In this document: positions 31,745-39,815 of the stretch, piece after piece
How positions within the stretch are numbered: the stretch's first letter is position 1
Layout: each line of letters begins with the position of its first letter
NCBI GenBank assembly: GCA_963725065.1
Contig: CAVRXD010000035.1
Span: 1 to 64,000 of the forward strand
Length of the DNA: 64,000 bases
Direction of reading: 5' to 3'
DNA from: VAZQ01 sp963725065
GTDB lineage: Bacteria > Pseudomonadota > Alphaproteobacteria > Rhizobiales > Xanthobacteraceae
Notes under the pieces: model-generated
Databases searched by the model: none
Told to the model about the DNA's origin: nothing
The model's input: the letters and a program-made list of their open reading frames with translations, nothing else
Translations under genes and position numbers: made by a program

Positions 31745-32752
31745 GTGACCGACACCAAGAGCGATATCCCTTCCGTCGTGGAGCGCACGCGGCCGTTCCA
31801 AGCCGACGCGCCGGTCGTGGCCGCGCATTTTCTCGGCCAGACCGCGGTGTTCGTGCTGGGCGAGGAGAAACTGCTGTTCGTTCCGAAAACGGGCGACGTG
31901 CGCACGGCGGCGGTGCACAGCGGCGCCATCCTGTGCTCGACCGCGGACGCCGGCCGCATCGTGACCGGCGGCGACGACGGCAAGGTGGTGTCGACCGACG
32001 CAGCCGGCGACGGCACCGTGGTGGCCACCGACGGCAAGCGCCGCTGGATCGACCATGTGGCGGTCGGCCCGAACGGCGCCGTCGCGTGGTCGGCGGGCAA
32101 GCAGGCGTTTGCGCGCAGCGGCAAGGGTCCCGAGCGCATGCTCGAGGTGCCATCGACCGTCGGCGGATTGGCGTTCGCCCCGAAGGGTGTTCGCCTCGCC
32201 ATCGCGCATTACAACGGCGTCACGCTCTGGTTCGCGAACGCGCAGAGCGCGCCCGAGACGCTGGAATGGAAAGGCTCGCATCTCGCCGCGCTGATGAGCC
32301 CGGACGGGCGGTTCGTGGTCACGTCCATGCAGGAGTCGACGTTGCACGGCTGGCGCCTGGCCGATCGCAAGGACATGCGGATGTCGGGTTACAGCGCACG
32401 CGTGCGCTCGCTCGATTGGACCGTCGGCGGTAAGTGGCTGGCGACGTCGGGATCGACCCAGCTCATCCTGTGGCCGTTCCAGGCCAAGGACGGCCCCATG
32501 GGCAAGACCCCGCGTATCCTGGCGCCGGCGGAGGCGCAGGTCGAGGTCGTCGCCTGTCATCCCAAACAGGAAGTGGTGGCGGTCGGCTATGCCGACGGCC
32601 TGGTGCTGCTGGTGCGCCTCGACGACGGCGCCGAGGTGCTGGCGCGCCGGCCGGGTGACGCGCCGGTGACGGCGCTCGCCTGGAGCGCGACCGGCAACCT
32701 GCTCGCCGTTGCGGCGGAGGACGGCGCGGCCGGCGTCATCGATCTCGCGTGA
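31745..32752 (+). CDS. WD40-repeat protein paired with the COG0523 GTPase
   Basis: 335 residues starting with GTG. It carries repeated WD40-like blades: RIVTGGDDGKVVSTDAAGDG, GVTLWFANAQSAPETLEWKG, RVRSLDWTVGGKWLATSGST and VTALAWSATGNLLAVAAEDG. There is no signal peptide, so it is cytoplasmic. It follows the COG0523 gene closely, and a partnership in metal insertion is suggested by linkage alone. Confidence 0.88.
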   Translation: MTDTKSDIPSVVERTRPFQADAPVVAAHFLGQTAVFVLGEEKLLFVPKTGDVRTAAVHSGAILCSTADAGRIVTGGDDGKVVSTDAAGDGTVVATDGKRRWIDHVAVGPNGAVAWSAGKQAFARSGKGPERMLEVPSTVGGLAFAPKGVRLAIAHYNGVTLWFANAQSAPETLEWKGSHLAALMSPDGRFVVTSMQESTLHGWRLADRKDMRMSGYSARVRSLDWTVGGKWLATSGSTQLILWPFQAKDGPMGKTPRILAPAEAQVEVVACHPKQEVVAVGYADGLVLLVRLDDGAEVLARRPGDAPVTALAWSATGNLLAVAAEDGAAGVIDLA

Positions 32753-32765
32753 TGCACAGCGCGCG

Positions 32766-32811
32766 CTAGTGTCCCGATTCCGAAGTTCGCATCATTGCGC
32801 GGCACACTCGT
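32766..32811. repeat. Partial copy of repeat family B
   Basis: CTAGTGTCCCGATTCCGAAG continues TTCGCATCATTGCGCGGCAC. It matches the reverse complement of the unit at 20928-21000 over about 45 bp but lacks the second arm. It lies between the WD40 stop and the converging DUF2147 gene. Confidence 0.65.
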
Positions 32812-32862
32812 TGGCCCCGAACCGCCATCGAGCGGGGCCGGACGAGATCACAGGAGTCGCCG

Positions 32863-33408
32863 CTATTGCTTCTTCTGCGCGCCGCCCTTGGGTGCGGGCC
32901 GCGCGCCTGCCGGCTGCGGGCCGAGCGCATTGTCGGGCAGCCGGTTCCAGACCTGGCTGCGGCCGAACAGCGAAATGCCGAGATAGCCGCGCACCTCGAG
33001 CTTCTGGCCATCCGGGCTGAGCTTCATCAACGCGCGGTAAATCGATCCATCGCGCGGATCCATGATCGTCCCATCCTCGTAGGACATTCCGTTGCGCTTC
33101 ATTCCCTTGATCAGCGCCAGTCCCAGCACGGGAGCGCCTTTCTCGGCGCCTTCGCACTTGTGGCAGACCCAATTCTCATCCTCGCCGGGCTTCTGGAAGA
33201 TCTTGACGATGTTGCCTTCGTAGGCACCGTTGCGCTCGACGATCTTGAACCAGCTCTCGGGCTTCCCGGAGTTCTCGTCGACCTGCTCCCACAGGCCCAC
33301 GGCCGTCGGGTCGGCGGCGCGCAACGGGACGCTCGTGGTGGCCACCACTGCGACAGCGCCCAGCGCGACGGCACCCGAGACAATCAGTTTCAGCAACGAC
33401 CCTCTCAT
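32863..33408 (-). CDS. DUF2147 periplasmic protein
   Basis: 181 residues. Residues 1-32 are a signal peptide (LIVSGAVALGAVAVVATTSV, cleaved near LRAAD). The mature domain reads VGLWEQVDENSGKPESWFKI and VERNGAYEGNIVKIFQK, has a C-x-x-C pair in NWVCHKCEG, then LALIKGMKRNGMSYEDGTIM, DPRDGSIYRALMKLSPDGQK and LEVRGYLGISLFGRSQVWNR, as usual in DUF2147. A Pro/Ala/Lys tail ends it. The ATG at 33408 is preferred to a GTG one codon upstream. Function unknown. Confidence 0.9.
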   Translation of the reverse strand: MRGSLLKLIVSGAVALGAVAVVATTSVPLRAADPTAVGLWEQVDENSGKPESWFKIVERNGAYEGNIVKIFQKPGEDENWVCHKCEGAEKGAPVLGLALIKGMKRNGMSYEDGTIMDPRDGSIYRALMKLSPDGQKLEVRGYLGISLFGRSQVWNRLPDNALGPQPAGARPAPKGGAQKKQ

Positions 33409-33749
33409 CACAACACCTGCGATCTGTTTGAGCCCGAAAAGTTATTTGATCCCGCTGCCCAGTCGGGCGGTTTTCGACACCGTCCCATGGCCTCAGACTG
33501 TGGTGATTTCGCGGAAACTTTCAATGCCGGGGAATTCCGCCTGACGCCGCCCCCCGCAACCGGGGGGATATCCCGTCCTGCAATCGAAAAAAGCGGCCAA
33601 CTTCATGGCTTTCCGGGGGGCGCGGAGGGAAAAGGCCGGCGGCGAGGGCAGGAGCGAGCGTCCGCAACGAAACGGGCGGCCGTGGGGCCGCCCGTTCGTT
33701 TCTGGCGCTGCGGCCGGGCCCCGCTCCCGGGGCAGCCGCGCCGTTCCCG
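33409..33749. other. Intergenic region between DUF2147 and homospermidine synthase
   Basis: About 340 bp without a credible reading frame. It should hold the DUF2147 promoter at its left end. At its right end lies the hairpin at 33666-33701 that follows the homospermidine synthase stop. I see nothing else in it. Confidence 0.5.
33666..33701. terminator. Hairpin downstream of homospermidine synthase
   Basis: ACGGGCGGCC-GTGG-GGCCGCCCGT is a perfect 10-bp stem, extended by near-matching AACGAA/TTCGTT flanks. It stands 49 bp past the minus-strand stop at 33750 and reads as a GC-rich terminator with only a short T stretch. Confidence 0.65.
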
Positions 33750-35201
33750 TCAGCTGACCAGGACGTTGGTGAACTGCCAGGGGTCGCTGGTGTCGAGGTT
33801 CTCCGGAAACAGCTCGCCGCGGCGGTCGAGCGGCGTCCAGTCGGTATAGCGTCCGACCACCGGCCCGAGATAAGGCCGCTGCAGCTCGAGACAGCGGCGG
33901 AAATCCATCTCGTCGGCCTCCACGATGCCGCGCTCAGGGTTCTCCAGCATCCACACGATGCCGGCGAGCACCGCCGAGGTCACCTGCAGGCCGGTCGCGT
34001 TCTGGTAAGGCGCCAGCCGCCGCGTCTCCTCGATCGAGAGCTGCGAGCCGTACCAGTAGGCGTTCTTGGCATGGCCGTAGAGCAGCACGCCGAGCTCGTC
34101 GATGCCGTCGACGATGTCGTCCTCCGACAGGATGTGCCAGGTCTGCTGCGGCTTCCACTGCGCGCCGGCGAGCTCGTGCAAGGAGAGCACGGCATCGTCG
34201 CACGGATGATAGGCGTAGTGGCAGGTGGGCCGGTAGACCACCTTGGTGCCCTCGCGCACCGTGAAGTAATCCGCAATCGAGATCGACTCGTTGTGGGTCA
34301 CGAGGAAGCCGTGCTGCGCCTGCGCCGTGGGCGTCCACGAGCGCACCCGCGTGCCGGCGCCCGGACGCTTGAGGTAGATGGCGGCGTCGCAGCCGAAATC
34401 GTGGCGGGCTCCGCCCGGCGGCAGCGTCTTTTCATGCGTGCCCCAGCCGAGCTCGGACGGCTGCATGCCCTCCGAGATGAAGCCTTCGACCGACCAGGTG
34501 TTGACGAACTTGCCCTTCGGCTTGGGGTCGCGCGCCCGCTGGGTGTCGCGCTCGGCGATGTGGATGCCCTTGACCCCGGCGCGCTGCATCAGGCGGCCCC
34601 AATCCTCGCGCGATTGCGGCTCGGCGAAATCGAGCTTGAGCTCGCCGGCGATGTCGACGAGCGCCTGCTTGACCATCCATGAAACCATGCCGGGATTGGC
34701 GCCGCAGCAGCTCACGGCGGTGACGCCGCCGGGGCGCCGCCGGCGCAGATCGAGCAGGCTCTCGCGCAGCGCATAGTTCGAGCGCTCGGAGATCGAACGG
34801 TTGCGGTCGGTGTAGAGACCAGGCCACGGCTCGACGACGGTGTCGATGTAGAAGGCGTCGAGATCCTTGCACAGCTCCATGAGGGCGACCGAGGAGGTGT
34901 CGACCGACAGGTTCACGCACAGGCCGCGGCCGGGCCCCGCGGTGAGCAGCGGGGTGAGGATCTCGCGATAATTCTCCTTTGTCAGCGCCTGGTGGATGAA
35001 CTGGATCTGGCGCTCGTCCAGCAAGCCGCGATCGCTGTCCTCCGGCGCGATGACGGCGAACTTCGAGCGGTCGAAGGCGATGTGGCGCTCGATAAGCGGC
35101 AAGGTACCCTTGCCGATCGAACCGAAGCCGATCATCACGATCGGACCCTCGAACCGGGCGTGCAGCGGCCAGCCTTCGGTCACGGCGGCGGGTGCATTCA
35201 T
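33750..35201 (-). CDS. hss: Homospermidine synthase
   Basis: 483 residues; makes sym-homospermidine from two putrescines (or putrescine plus spermidine) with NAD+ as prosthetic oxidant, in the cytoplasm. The N-terminal Rossmann motif is VMIGFGSIGKGTLPLIERHI. NLSVDTSSVALMELC, FYIDTVVEPWPGLYTD, CCGANPGMVSWMVKQAL and HNESISIADYFTVREG are strongly conserved. AGGAG lies upstream of the ATG at 35201. It is the last gene of a minus-strand operon after ornithine decarboxylase and a GNAT protein, so putrescine supply and use are coupled. Confidence 0.94.
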   Translation of the reverse strand: MNAPAAVTEGWPLHARFEGPIVMIGFGSIGKGTLPLIERHIAFDRSKFAVIAPEDSDRGLLDERQIQFIHQALTKENYREILTPLLTAGPGRGLCVNLSVDTSSVALMELCKDLDAFYIDTVVEPWPGLYTDRNRSISERSNYALRESLLDLRRRRPGGVTAVSCCGANPGMVSWMVKQALVDIAGELKLDFAEPQSREDWGRLMQRAGVKGIHIAERDTQRARDPKPKGKFVNTWSVEGFISEGMQPSELGWGTHEKTLPPGGARHDFGCDAAIYLKRPGAGTRVRSWTPTAQAQHGFLVTHNESISIADYFTVREGTKVVYRPTCHYAYHPCDDAVLSLHELAGAQWKPQQTWHILSEDDIVDGIDELGVLLYGHAKNAYWYGSQLSIEETRRLAPYQNATGLQVTSAVLAGIVWMLENPERGIVEADEMDFRRCLELQRPYLGPVVGRYTDWTPLDRRGELFPENLDTSDPWQFTNVLVS

Positions 35202-35235
35202 TTCAACTACTCCTGAAGCAAAAAAGGGTGAGGGA

Positions 35236-35802
35236 TCACGCCGCGCGCGGCGCGAGCGTCGGCTCGCTGCCAGCGAGGCCGGCAACGAGCGCAGCGAGGT
35301 CGGGCTGTCGCTCGGGCCGACCGGAGGCGCTGATCAGCCCGCGCGCACCGTCGAGCGCGCCCGGATTGAGCTCGCGGGCGAGCAGCCGATGCGGCTCGTA
35401 GGGTCCGGGCAGCCACAGCGCCGCGGTCTTCTCGTTCGAGAAGCCGAACCGACCATAATAAGGCGCGTCGCCGACCAGCAGCACGGCGGCATGGCCTGCG
35501 AGGGCCGCTTCACGCAGCGCGACCTGAACGAGCGCCGAGCCGATGCCGCGCTTGCGGCAGTCGGGCGCGACCGCGAGCGGTCCGAGCAGCAGCGCTGGCC
35601 GGCCCGGACCCGCCGACACGTCCCACAGCCGCACGGTGCCGACCAGGCGACGGCCGCTGGCGGCAACGAACGACAGGCCCGGCCGGCGTCCTTCGCGCAG
35701 GCGCTCGGAGGTCTTGCTGAAACGGATCGGCCCATAGGAGACGTCGAGCAGCGCTTCGCGCGGCGCGACGTCGGCCTTCCGCTCCCGGCGGATGGTCACC
35801 AT
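35236..35802 (-). CDS. GNAT-family N-acetyltransferase
   Basis: 188 residues. The acetyl-CoA site is APDCRKRGIGSALVQVALRE (motif A, RKRGIGSAL). GHAAVLLVGDAPYYGRFGF is the YhbS-like (COG3153) signature. GGAGGA precedes the ATG at 35802. It is 16 bp after ornithine decarboxylase and 34 bp before hss, so it is almost certainly in their operon. A polyamine or amine substrate is suggested by position only. Confidence 0.88.
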   Translation of the reverse strand: MVTIRRERKADVAPREALLDVSYGPIRFSKTSERLREGRRPGLSFVAASGRRLVGTVRLWDVSAGPGRPALLLGPLAVAPDCRKRGIGSALVQVALREAALAGHAAVLLVGDAPYYGRFGFSNEKTAALWLPGPYEPHRLLARELNPGALDGARGLISASGRPERQPDLAALVAGLAGSEPTLAPRAA

Positions 35803-35818
35803 CGTGTCCTCCCGCCGG

Positions 35819-36949
35819 TCAGATGTGGAACGTCTTCAGCGGCGCAAAGCCGTTGAAGGCCACCGACGCATAGGTCGCGGTATAGGCGCCCGTGCCCTCG
35901 ATCAGCACCCGGTCGCCGATTTCGAGACTGATCGGCAGCGCATACGGCTGCTTCTCGTACATCACGTCGGCGGAATCGCAGGTCGGCCCGGCGAGCACGC
36001 AGGGCGCGAGCTCGTCGCCGTCCCGCGTGGTGCGGATCGGATAGCGGATCGACTCGTCCATGGTCTCGGCCAAGCCGCCGAACTTGCCGATGTCGAGATA
36101 GACCCAGCGCACGTCGTCGTTCTCGCTCTTCTTGGAGATGAGCACGACCTCGGCCTCGATGATGCCGGCGTTGCCGACCATGCCGCGGCCCGGCTCGATG
36201 ATCGTTTCCGGGATGCGGTTGCCGAAGTGCCGCCGCAGCGCGCGGAAGATCGCCGAGCCGTAGGTCTTCACCGTCGGCACGTTCTTGAGATACTTGGTCG
36301 GGAATCCGCCGCCGAGATTGACCATGGTGAGCGTCAGGCCGCGCTCGCCGCACTCACGGAACACGGCCGCCGCCGAGGCGAGCGCCCGGTCCCACGCATG
36401 CGGATTGCGCTGCTGGGAGCCGACATGGAACGAGATGCCGTAAGCCTCGAGGCCGAGCCGATGGGCGTGCTCGAGCACGTCGACCGCCATGGCGGGCTCG
36501 CAGCCGAACTTGCGCGACAGCGGCCATTCCGCCCCGACGCAGTCGGAGAGGATGCGGCAAAAGACGCGCGTGCCGGGGGCGGCGCGGGCGATCTTCTCCA
36601 CCTCGGCCACACAGTCGACGGCGAACAGGCGCACGCCGAGCGCATAGGCGCGCGCGACGTCGCGCTCCTTCTTGATCGTGTTGCCGAACGAGATCCGGTC
36701 CGGCTTGGCGCCGGCCGCGAGCACCATCTCCACCTCGGCGACCGAGGCGGTGTCGAAGCTCGAGCCGAGCCCCGCGAGGAGCGCGAGCACCTCGGGCGCC
36801 GGGTTCGCCTTGACCGCGTAGAACACTTTCGTGTCCGGCAGCGCCTTGGCGAAGGCCAGATAGTTTTCTCGCACGACGTCGAGGTCGACGACCAGGCAAG
36901 GGCCGTCGTCGGCCCGCTTACGCAGGAACTCGCGGATGCGCGCAGTCAT
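35819..36949 (-). CDS. Ornithine decarboxylase (PLP fold type III)
   Basis: 376 residues of the ODC/alanine-racemase-barrel type. The PLP lysine is K47 in FYAVKANP. GISFHVGSQQ, NLGGGFPTKY, EPGRGMVGNAG and the catalytic cysteine segment GPTCDSADVMY follow. This matches the alphaproteobacterial ornithine/lysine decarboxylase group rather than the large AdiA-type enzymes. The ATG at 36949 has GGGGAAG upstream and is preferred to one five codons earlier. It gives putrescine for homospermidine synthase two genes on. A structured leader of about 530 bp precedes it. Confidence 0.92.
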   Translation of the reverse strand: MTARIREFLRKRADDGPCLVVDLDVVRENYLAFAKALPDTKVFYAVKANPAPEVLALLAGLGSSFDTASVAEVEMVLAAGAKPDRISFGNTIKKERDVARAYALGVRLFAVDCVAEVEKIARAAPGTRVFCRILSDCVGAEWPLSRKFGCEPAMAVDVLEHAHRLGLEAYGISFHVGSQQRNPHAWDRALASAAAVFRECGERGLTLTMVNLGGGFPTKYLKNVPTVKTYGSAIFRALRRHFGNRIPETIIEPGRGMVGNAGIIEAEVVLISKKSENDDVRWVYLDIGKFGGLAETMDESIRYPIRTTRDGDELAPCVLAGPTCDSADVMYEKQPYALPISLEIGDRVLIEGTGAYTATYASVAFNGFAPLKTFHI

Positions 36950-37138
36950 GGCGCTCTTCCCCACAGCTCAGGGGGCGGCGAACCGCCCGATGATGCGGAT
37001 CGGAGTTCGTCGCCCGCGCGCGATGGGGACGCGCTGGCGAACGTTGGGCTCTCGACCCGCTTGTGCTGCCTTGGATTGGAATGGGGATGTCCCGTTCCGC
37101 ACGGCCGGCAATGATGAACAAGCCTCTTCGGTAGCCAC

Positions 37139-37159
37139 GCCGGCTGATGGAAAGCCGGC
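37139..37159. repeat. GCCGGC stem-loop in the decarboxylase leader
   Basis: GCCGGC-TGATGGAAA-GCCGGC, a perfect 6-bp stem with a 9-nt loop, 190 bp before the decarboxylase ATG. On the transcript strand it directly follows a GGGCTTTTTTGG stretch. Confidence 0.5.
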
Positions 37160-37269
37160 AGAGACCAAAAAAGCCCGGTCCGTCGTTGCTTTAAGCCGCG
37201 TCCCCCGTTGAGAGCGGGGTGCGCCGGTTTCGCCTCCGGCTGCCGGTCAAGTGGTTTCGGAGCTCAGAC

Positions 37270-37292
37270 GATCGCAGCGACTTGCTGCGATC
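37270..37292. repeat. Perfect 9-bp inverted repeat
   Basis: GATCGCAGC-GACTT-GCTGCGATC. The 5-nt spacer makes it either an RNA hairpin or a dimeric protein site in the upstream half of the leader. Confidence 0.6.
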
Positions 37293-37374
37293 TCGCTCCG
37301 GGCGGCTGTCCGGCCTCTTGTCCGGATGCCCACCGACCGACACACGGCCACAGGCACGTGCGAAATTGGGCAAT

Positions 37375-37397
37375 CGCGCACATAAGCGATGTGCGCG
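37375..37397. repeat. Perfect 9-bp inverted repeat
   Basis: CGCGCACAT-AAGCG-ATGTGCGCG. Same geometry (9-5-9) as the site 100 bp away at 37270-37292 but a different sequence. It lies 86 bp past the stop of the small membrane gene and could be its terminator hairpin or an operator for the polyamine operon. Confidence 0.6.
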
Positions 37398-37482
37398 CGC
37401 ATTACAAGAATTTTTTTCAGAAATGCCCAGCGCAGTCCATCGCGAACACGGCGCGAGGCGCGTAGCCCGACCTCCCGCGCCG

Positions 37483-37740
37483 TCAGCCGCGCGTGACGAA
37501 GGGCTCGACGCGTTGCGCGTTGCGCAGGAACGCGATCATCACGGCGACGCCGCAGATGAAGAAGAGGCCTTGCACGATGTGCTCGCCGTAGATCCCCAGA
37601 TCCAGATAACTGGCGACCGCCCAGCCGCCGGCAAACGCGGCGCCGAACACCTCGGCCCCGATCAGGATGGCCGCGCTGACCACGGTCATCACGTTCTGCC
37701 ACAAAATGCGGCCGCTGCCGCCGGTCGGTTTGCCGTTCAT
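37483..37740 (-). CDS. Small two-helix membrane protein of unknown function
   Basis: 85 residues. A short polar start (NGKPTGGSGRILWQ) is followed by two hydrophobic segments, NVMTVVSAAILIGAEVFGAA and GEHIVQGLFFICGVAVMIAF, and a basic tail RNAQRVEPFVTRG. The ATG at 37740 is the first that leaves out an arginine-rich nonsense stretch. It lies on the same strand below the HTH regulator gene. Not recognised. Confidence 0.6.
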   Translation of the reverse strand: MNGKPTGGSGRILWQNVMTVVSAAILIGAEVFGAAFAGGWAVASYLDLGIYGEHIVQGLFFICGVAVMIAFLRNAQRVEPFVTRG

Positions 37741-37837
37741 GGCCTGGGTCCCTGTTGGCGGGCGCAATCTCGGCCAAAGCGATGGCGGAATCAAGTCGCC
37801 CGGGCGGCCATCGGACGCGTACGCCGGGCAGCGTCGG

Positions 37838-38623
37838 CTATGCCGGCAGGAACAGCGCGAACGGCTCCTCGACCGTGCGCCGGAGGTAGCTGCGATAGCT
37901 GTCGTGGCGCGGATGATCGGCGGCGATGCGGCCGAATTCGACATCGCCCAGGCCGTCGAGCGGTATATACGCGATCGGGGCGGCGACCGGGATGAGCTGG
38001 GCGCCGCGCCCGGCCTGCAGCGTGGTCATGATGCCGAACATCTCGCCGTTGATGGTCGGACGCGAGATCAGCACCAGGCGAAACTGCCCGTGCCGGTTCG
38101 TGATCAGGTAGATGTAGCCGGACTGGTTGGGTACGGAGACCAGACCCTGCTGCGCGAACTTGGCGTCCAGCCGCTCGGACTCCCGGAAGATCAGGCTCGA
38201 TGTGCCGGCATCCCAGCAGATTTCCGTCCGGTAAGCATAGATGGCGCTCGGGTCGCCAAAGGACGGACGTAAGGTCAGATAATTTCCCTCGATGAAGGAC
38301 ACCGCCGGCCGCGAGTAGAAGCCGAGCTCGCCGGGCGCCAGGGTGATGGCGACCGCCGCCGCGAGCGCGGCCTCCGCGTTCGGCTTGCGCAGCGACACGC
38401 CCAGCGCCTGCTCGAGCCTGATCGTGGTGGCGAGCGTGAATGGCCGGCGCCCGGAGAGGGCCTTTTCCAGTGTCGAGATGCTGATCTTGGCCATCTCGGC
38501 CAGGTACTGGCGCGAGATGCGGCGGCGCGCGAGCTCCTCGCGGACGATGGCGGCAACCGATCGGCTCTGCTCGTCGGAGAGCTGGTTTTCGGAGAGCTGT
38601 GTTTCGGAGTTAGCCCCCATCAT
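37838..38623 (-). CDS. HTH transcriptional regulator with uncharacterised effector domain
   Basis: 261 residues. Residues 15-75 form a Xre/lambda-type helix-turn-helix (SVAAIVREELARRRISRQYL, then AEMAKISISTLEKALSGRRP and FTLATTIRLEQALGV). The rest (GELGFYSRPAVSFIEGNYLT, YAYRTEICWDAGTSSLIFRE, SGYIYLITNRHGQFRLVLIS) looks like a compact beta-rich sensing domain that I cannot name. Two adjacent ATGs (38623 and 38620) follow AGGGCAA. It lies 80 bp below the DapA-like gene on the same strand and may regulate it. Confidence 0.75.
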   Translation of the reverse strand: MMGANSETQLSENQLSDEQSRSVAAIVREELARRRISRQYLAEMAKISISTLEKALSGRRPFTLATTIRLEQALGVSLRKPNAEAALAAAVAITLAPGELGFYSRPAVSFIEGNYLTLRPSFGDPSAIYAYRTEICWDAGTSSLIFRESERLDAKFAQQGLVSVPNQSGYIYLITNRHGQFRLVLISRPTINGEMFGIMTTLQAGRGAQLIPVAAPIAYIPLDGLGDVEFGRIAADHPRHDSYRSYLRRTVEEPFALFLPA

Positions 38624-38703
38624 TTGCCCTGTAGGCAAGCTACGTCCGCACAATCCCCCGCCCAGATCATAGATCCCTCGCCGTGCCGCCCCGACATCAT
38701 TGG

Positions 38704-39660
38704 TTACGCCGCGTCGCGGCTCGCCTTGGCGTCGAGCAGGCCCGACTCCACCAGGGCTGCGCGGATGCGCTCGATCTCGGCGCGGCCGAGCTTGACCAGG
38801 GGCGGGCGCACCACCGCGCGCGGCAGCCGGCCGAGCAGCACGAGTGCCTCCTTCATGCGGTTGTGCATGTCGGCCCAGGGCTCGGCATAGAACACGCGCG
38901 CCAGCGGATAGATGCGGTCGTTGAGGCGGCGCGCCTCGGCGAGGTCGTTGGCACCGACCGCGCGGAACAACTGGGCTTGCAGATCCGCGATCACGCTGCC
39001 GCTGCCGGAGAGGAGGCCGTTGCAGCCGAGCACCAGCGAGGAGAACAGCCAGGCGCTGTGGGTGGTGAGCACGTTCACCGGCCGTGCCAGGTTCTGCAGC
39101 GTGCGGATGTGCATCTCGTGCTGCGGCACGTTCCCGGCCCAGTCCTTGATGGCGCGGATGCTCGGCACCTGCTCGATCATTTTCAGCAGCGTGTCGCGCG
39201 GGTAGCCCTGGCCGGTGGCGAGCGGATACTGGAACGCGATGATCGGGAGATCGGTGGCATCGCCGATGCGCTTGAAATGCGCGACCGCCATCTCCGGCGA
39301 CTGTCCCAGCGTGAACGGCGCCGGCGGGAACACCAGCAGCGCCGAGGCGCCGCCCTCCGCCGCCATGCGCGCGATCCGCGCCGCCTCGATGCTGCCGTCG
39401 GCCCACACGCCATTGACGATCGGGAGCCGATCGCCGATCTCGTTCTCGGTGACATCGAGCACGCGCCGCTGCTCATCGAAGCTGCAGGAGGCGACCTCGG
39501 TCGAATGCGCATTGATGGTGACGGCGGACAGCCCCTTGACCGCCGCCACGTCGCGCAGGTGCCCGCGGAAGCTCTTCTCGTCGATCGAGAGATCGTCGTT
39601 GAACGGCAGCAGCACGGCCGGAATGACGCCGTGGGGAATATAATGAGGGTGACGGGGCAT
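38704..39660 (-). CDS. DapA-family (dihydrodipicolinate synthase-like) aldolase/lyase
   Basis: 318 residues, class I aldolase barrel. The Schiff-base lysine is K172 in SIRAIKDWAGN and the catalytic tyrosine Y145 in AFQYPLATGQG. The usual GTTGE loop reads NAHSTEVASC, so the substrate is probably not that of true DapA. The ATG at 39660 has AAGGAGA close upstream. It starts divergently from the YVTN propeller gene with 155 bp between them. The substrate is probably a 2-keto acid or sugar acid, not determined. Confidence 0.85.
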   Translation of the reverse strand: MPRHPHYIPHGVIPAVLLPFNDDLSIDEKSFRGHLRDVAAVKGLSAVTINAHSTEVASCSFDEQRRVLDVTENEIGDRLPIVNGVWADGSIEAARIARMAAEGGASALLVFPPAPFTLGQSPEMAVAHFKRIGDATDLPIIAFQYPLATGQGYPRDTLLKMIEQVPSIRAIKDWAGNVPQHEMHIRTLQNLARPVNVLTTHSAWLFSSLVLGCNGLLSGSGSVIADLQAQLFRAVGANDLAEARRLNDRIYPLARVFYAEPWADMHNRMKEALVLLGRLPRAVVRPPLVKLGRAEIERIRAALVESGLLDAKASRDAA

Positions 39661-39815
39661 TGCTGTCTCCTTGGCCGCGGTCGGCTGCATCGAAATCGAC
39701 CGCCATCCTACCACGCCGGCTGCACCGAAGTCCTGTGCGGGCGCGCCGTCCTCGTCTTGATGTTTACCGAGGGTTGAGCGTACGCTCGCCGGCACCGAGG
39801 CATGAGGAGAATTCC

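Larger units (their letters stand above)
36950..37482 (-). promoter_or_regulatory. Long structured leader/promoter region of the polyamine operon
   Basis: 533 bp with no credible gene. On the minus strand, reading toward the decarboxylase, it holds two perfect 9-bp inverted repeats (37375-37397 and 37270-37292). It then has a CGGACCGGGCTTTTTTGG stretch near 37175 and a GCCGGC(9)GCCGGC hairpin (37139-37159). The last 130 bp before the ATG are less structured to the eye. In Alphaproteobacteria the ornithine decarboxylase gene speF is often preceded by a conserved RNA called the speF motif, and this region is a candidate for it. I could not fold or align it. Confidence 0.4.
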
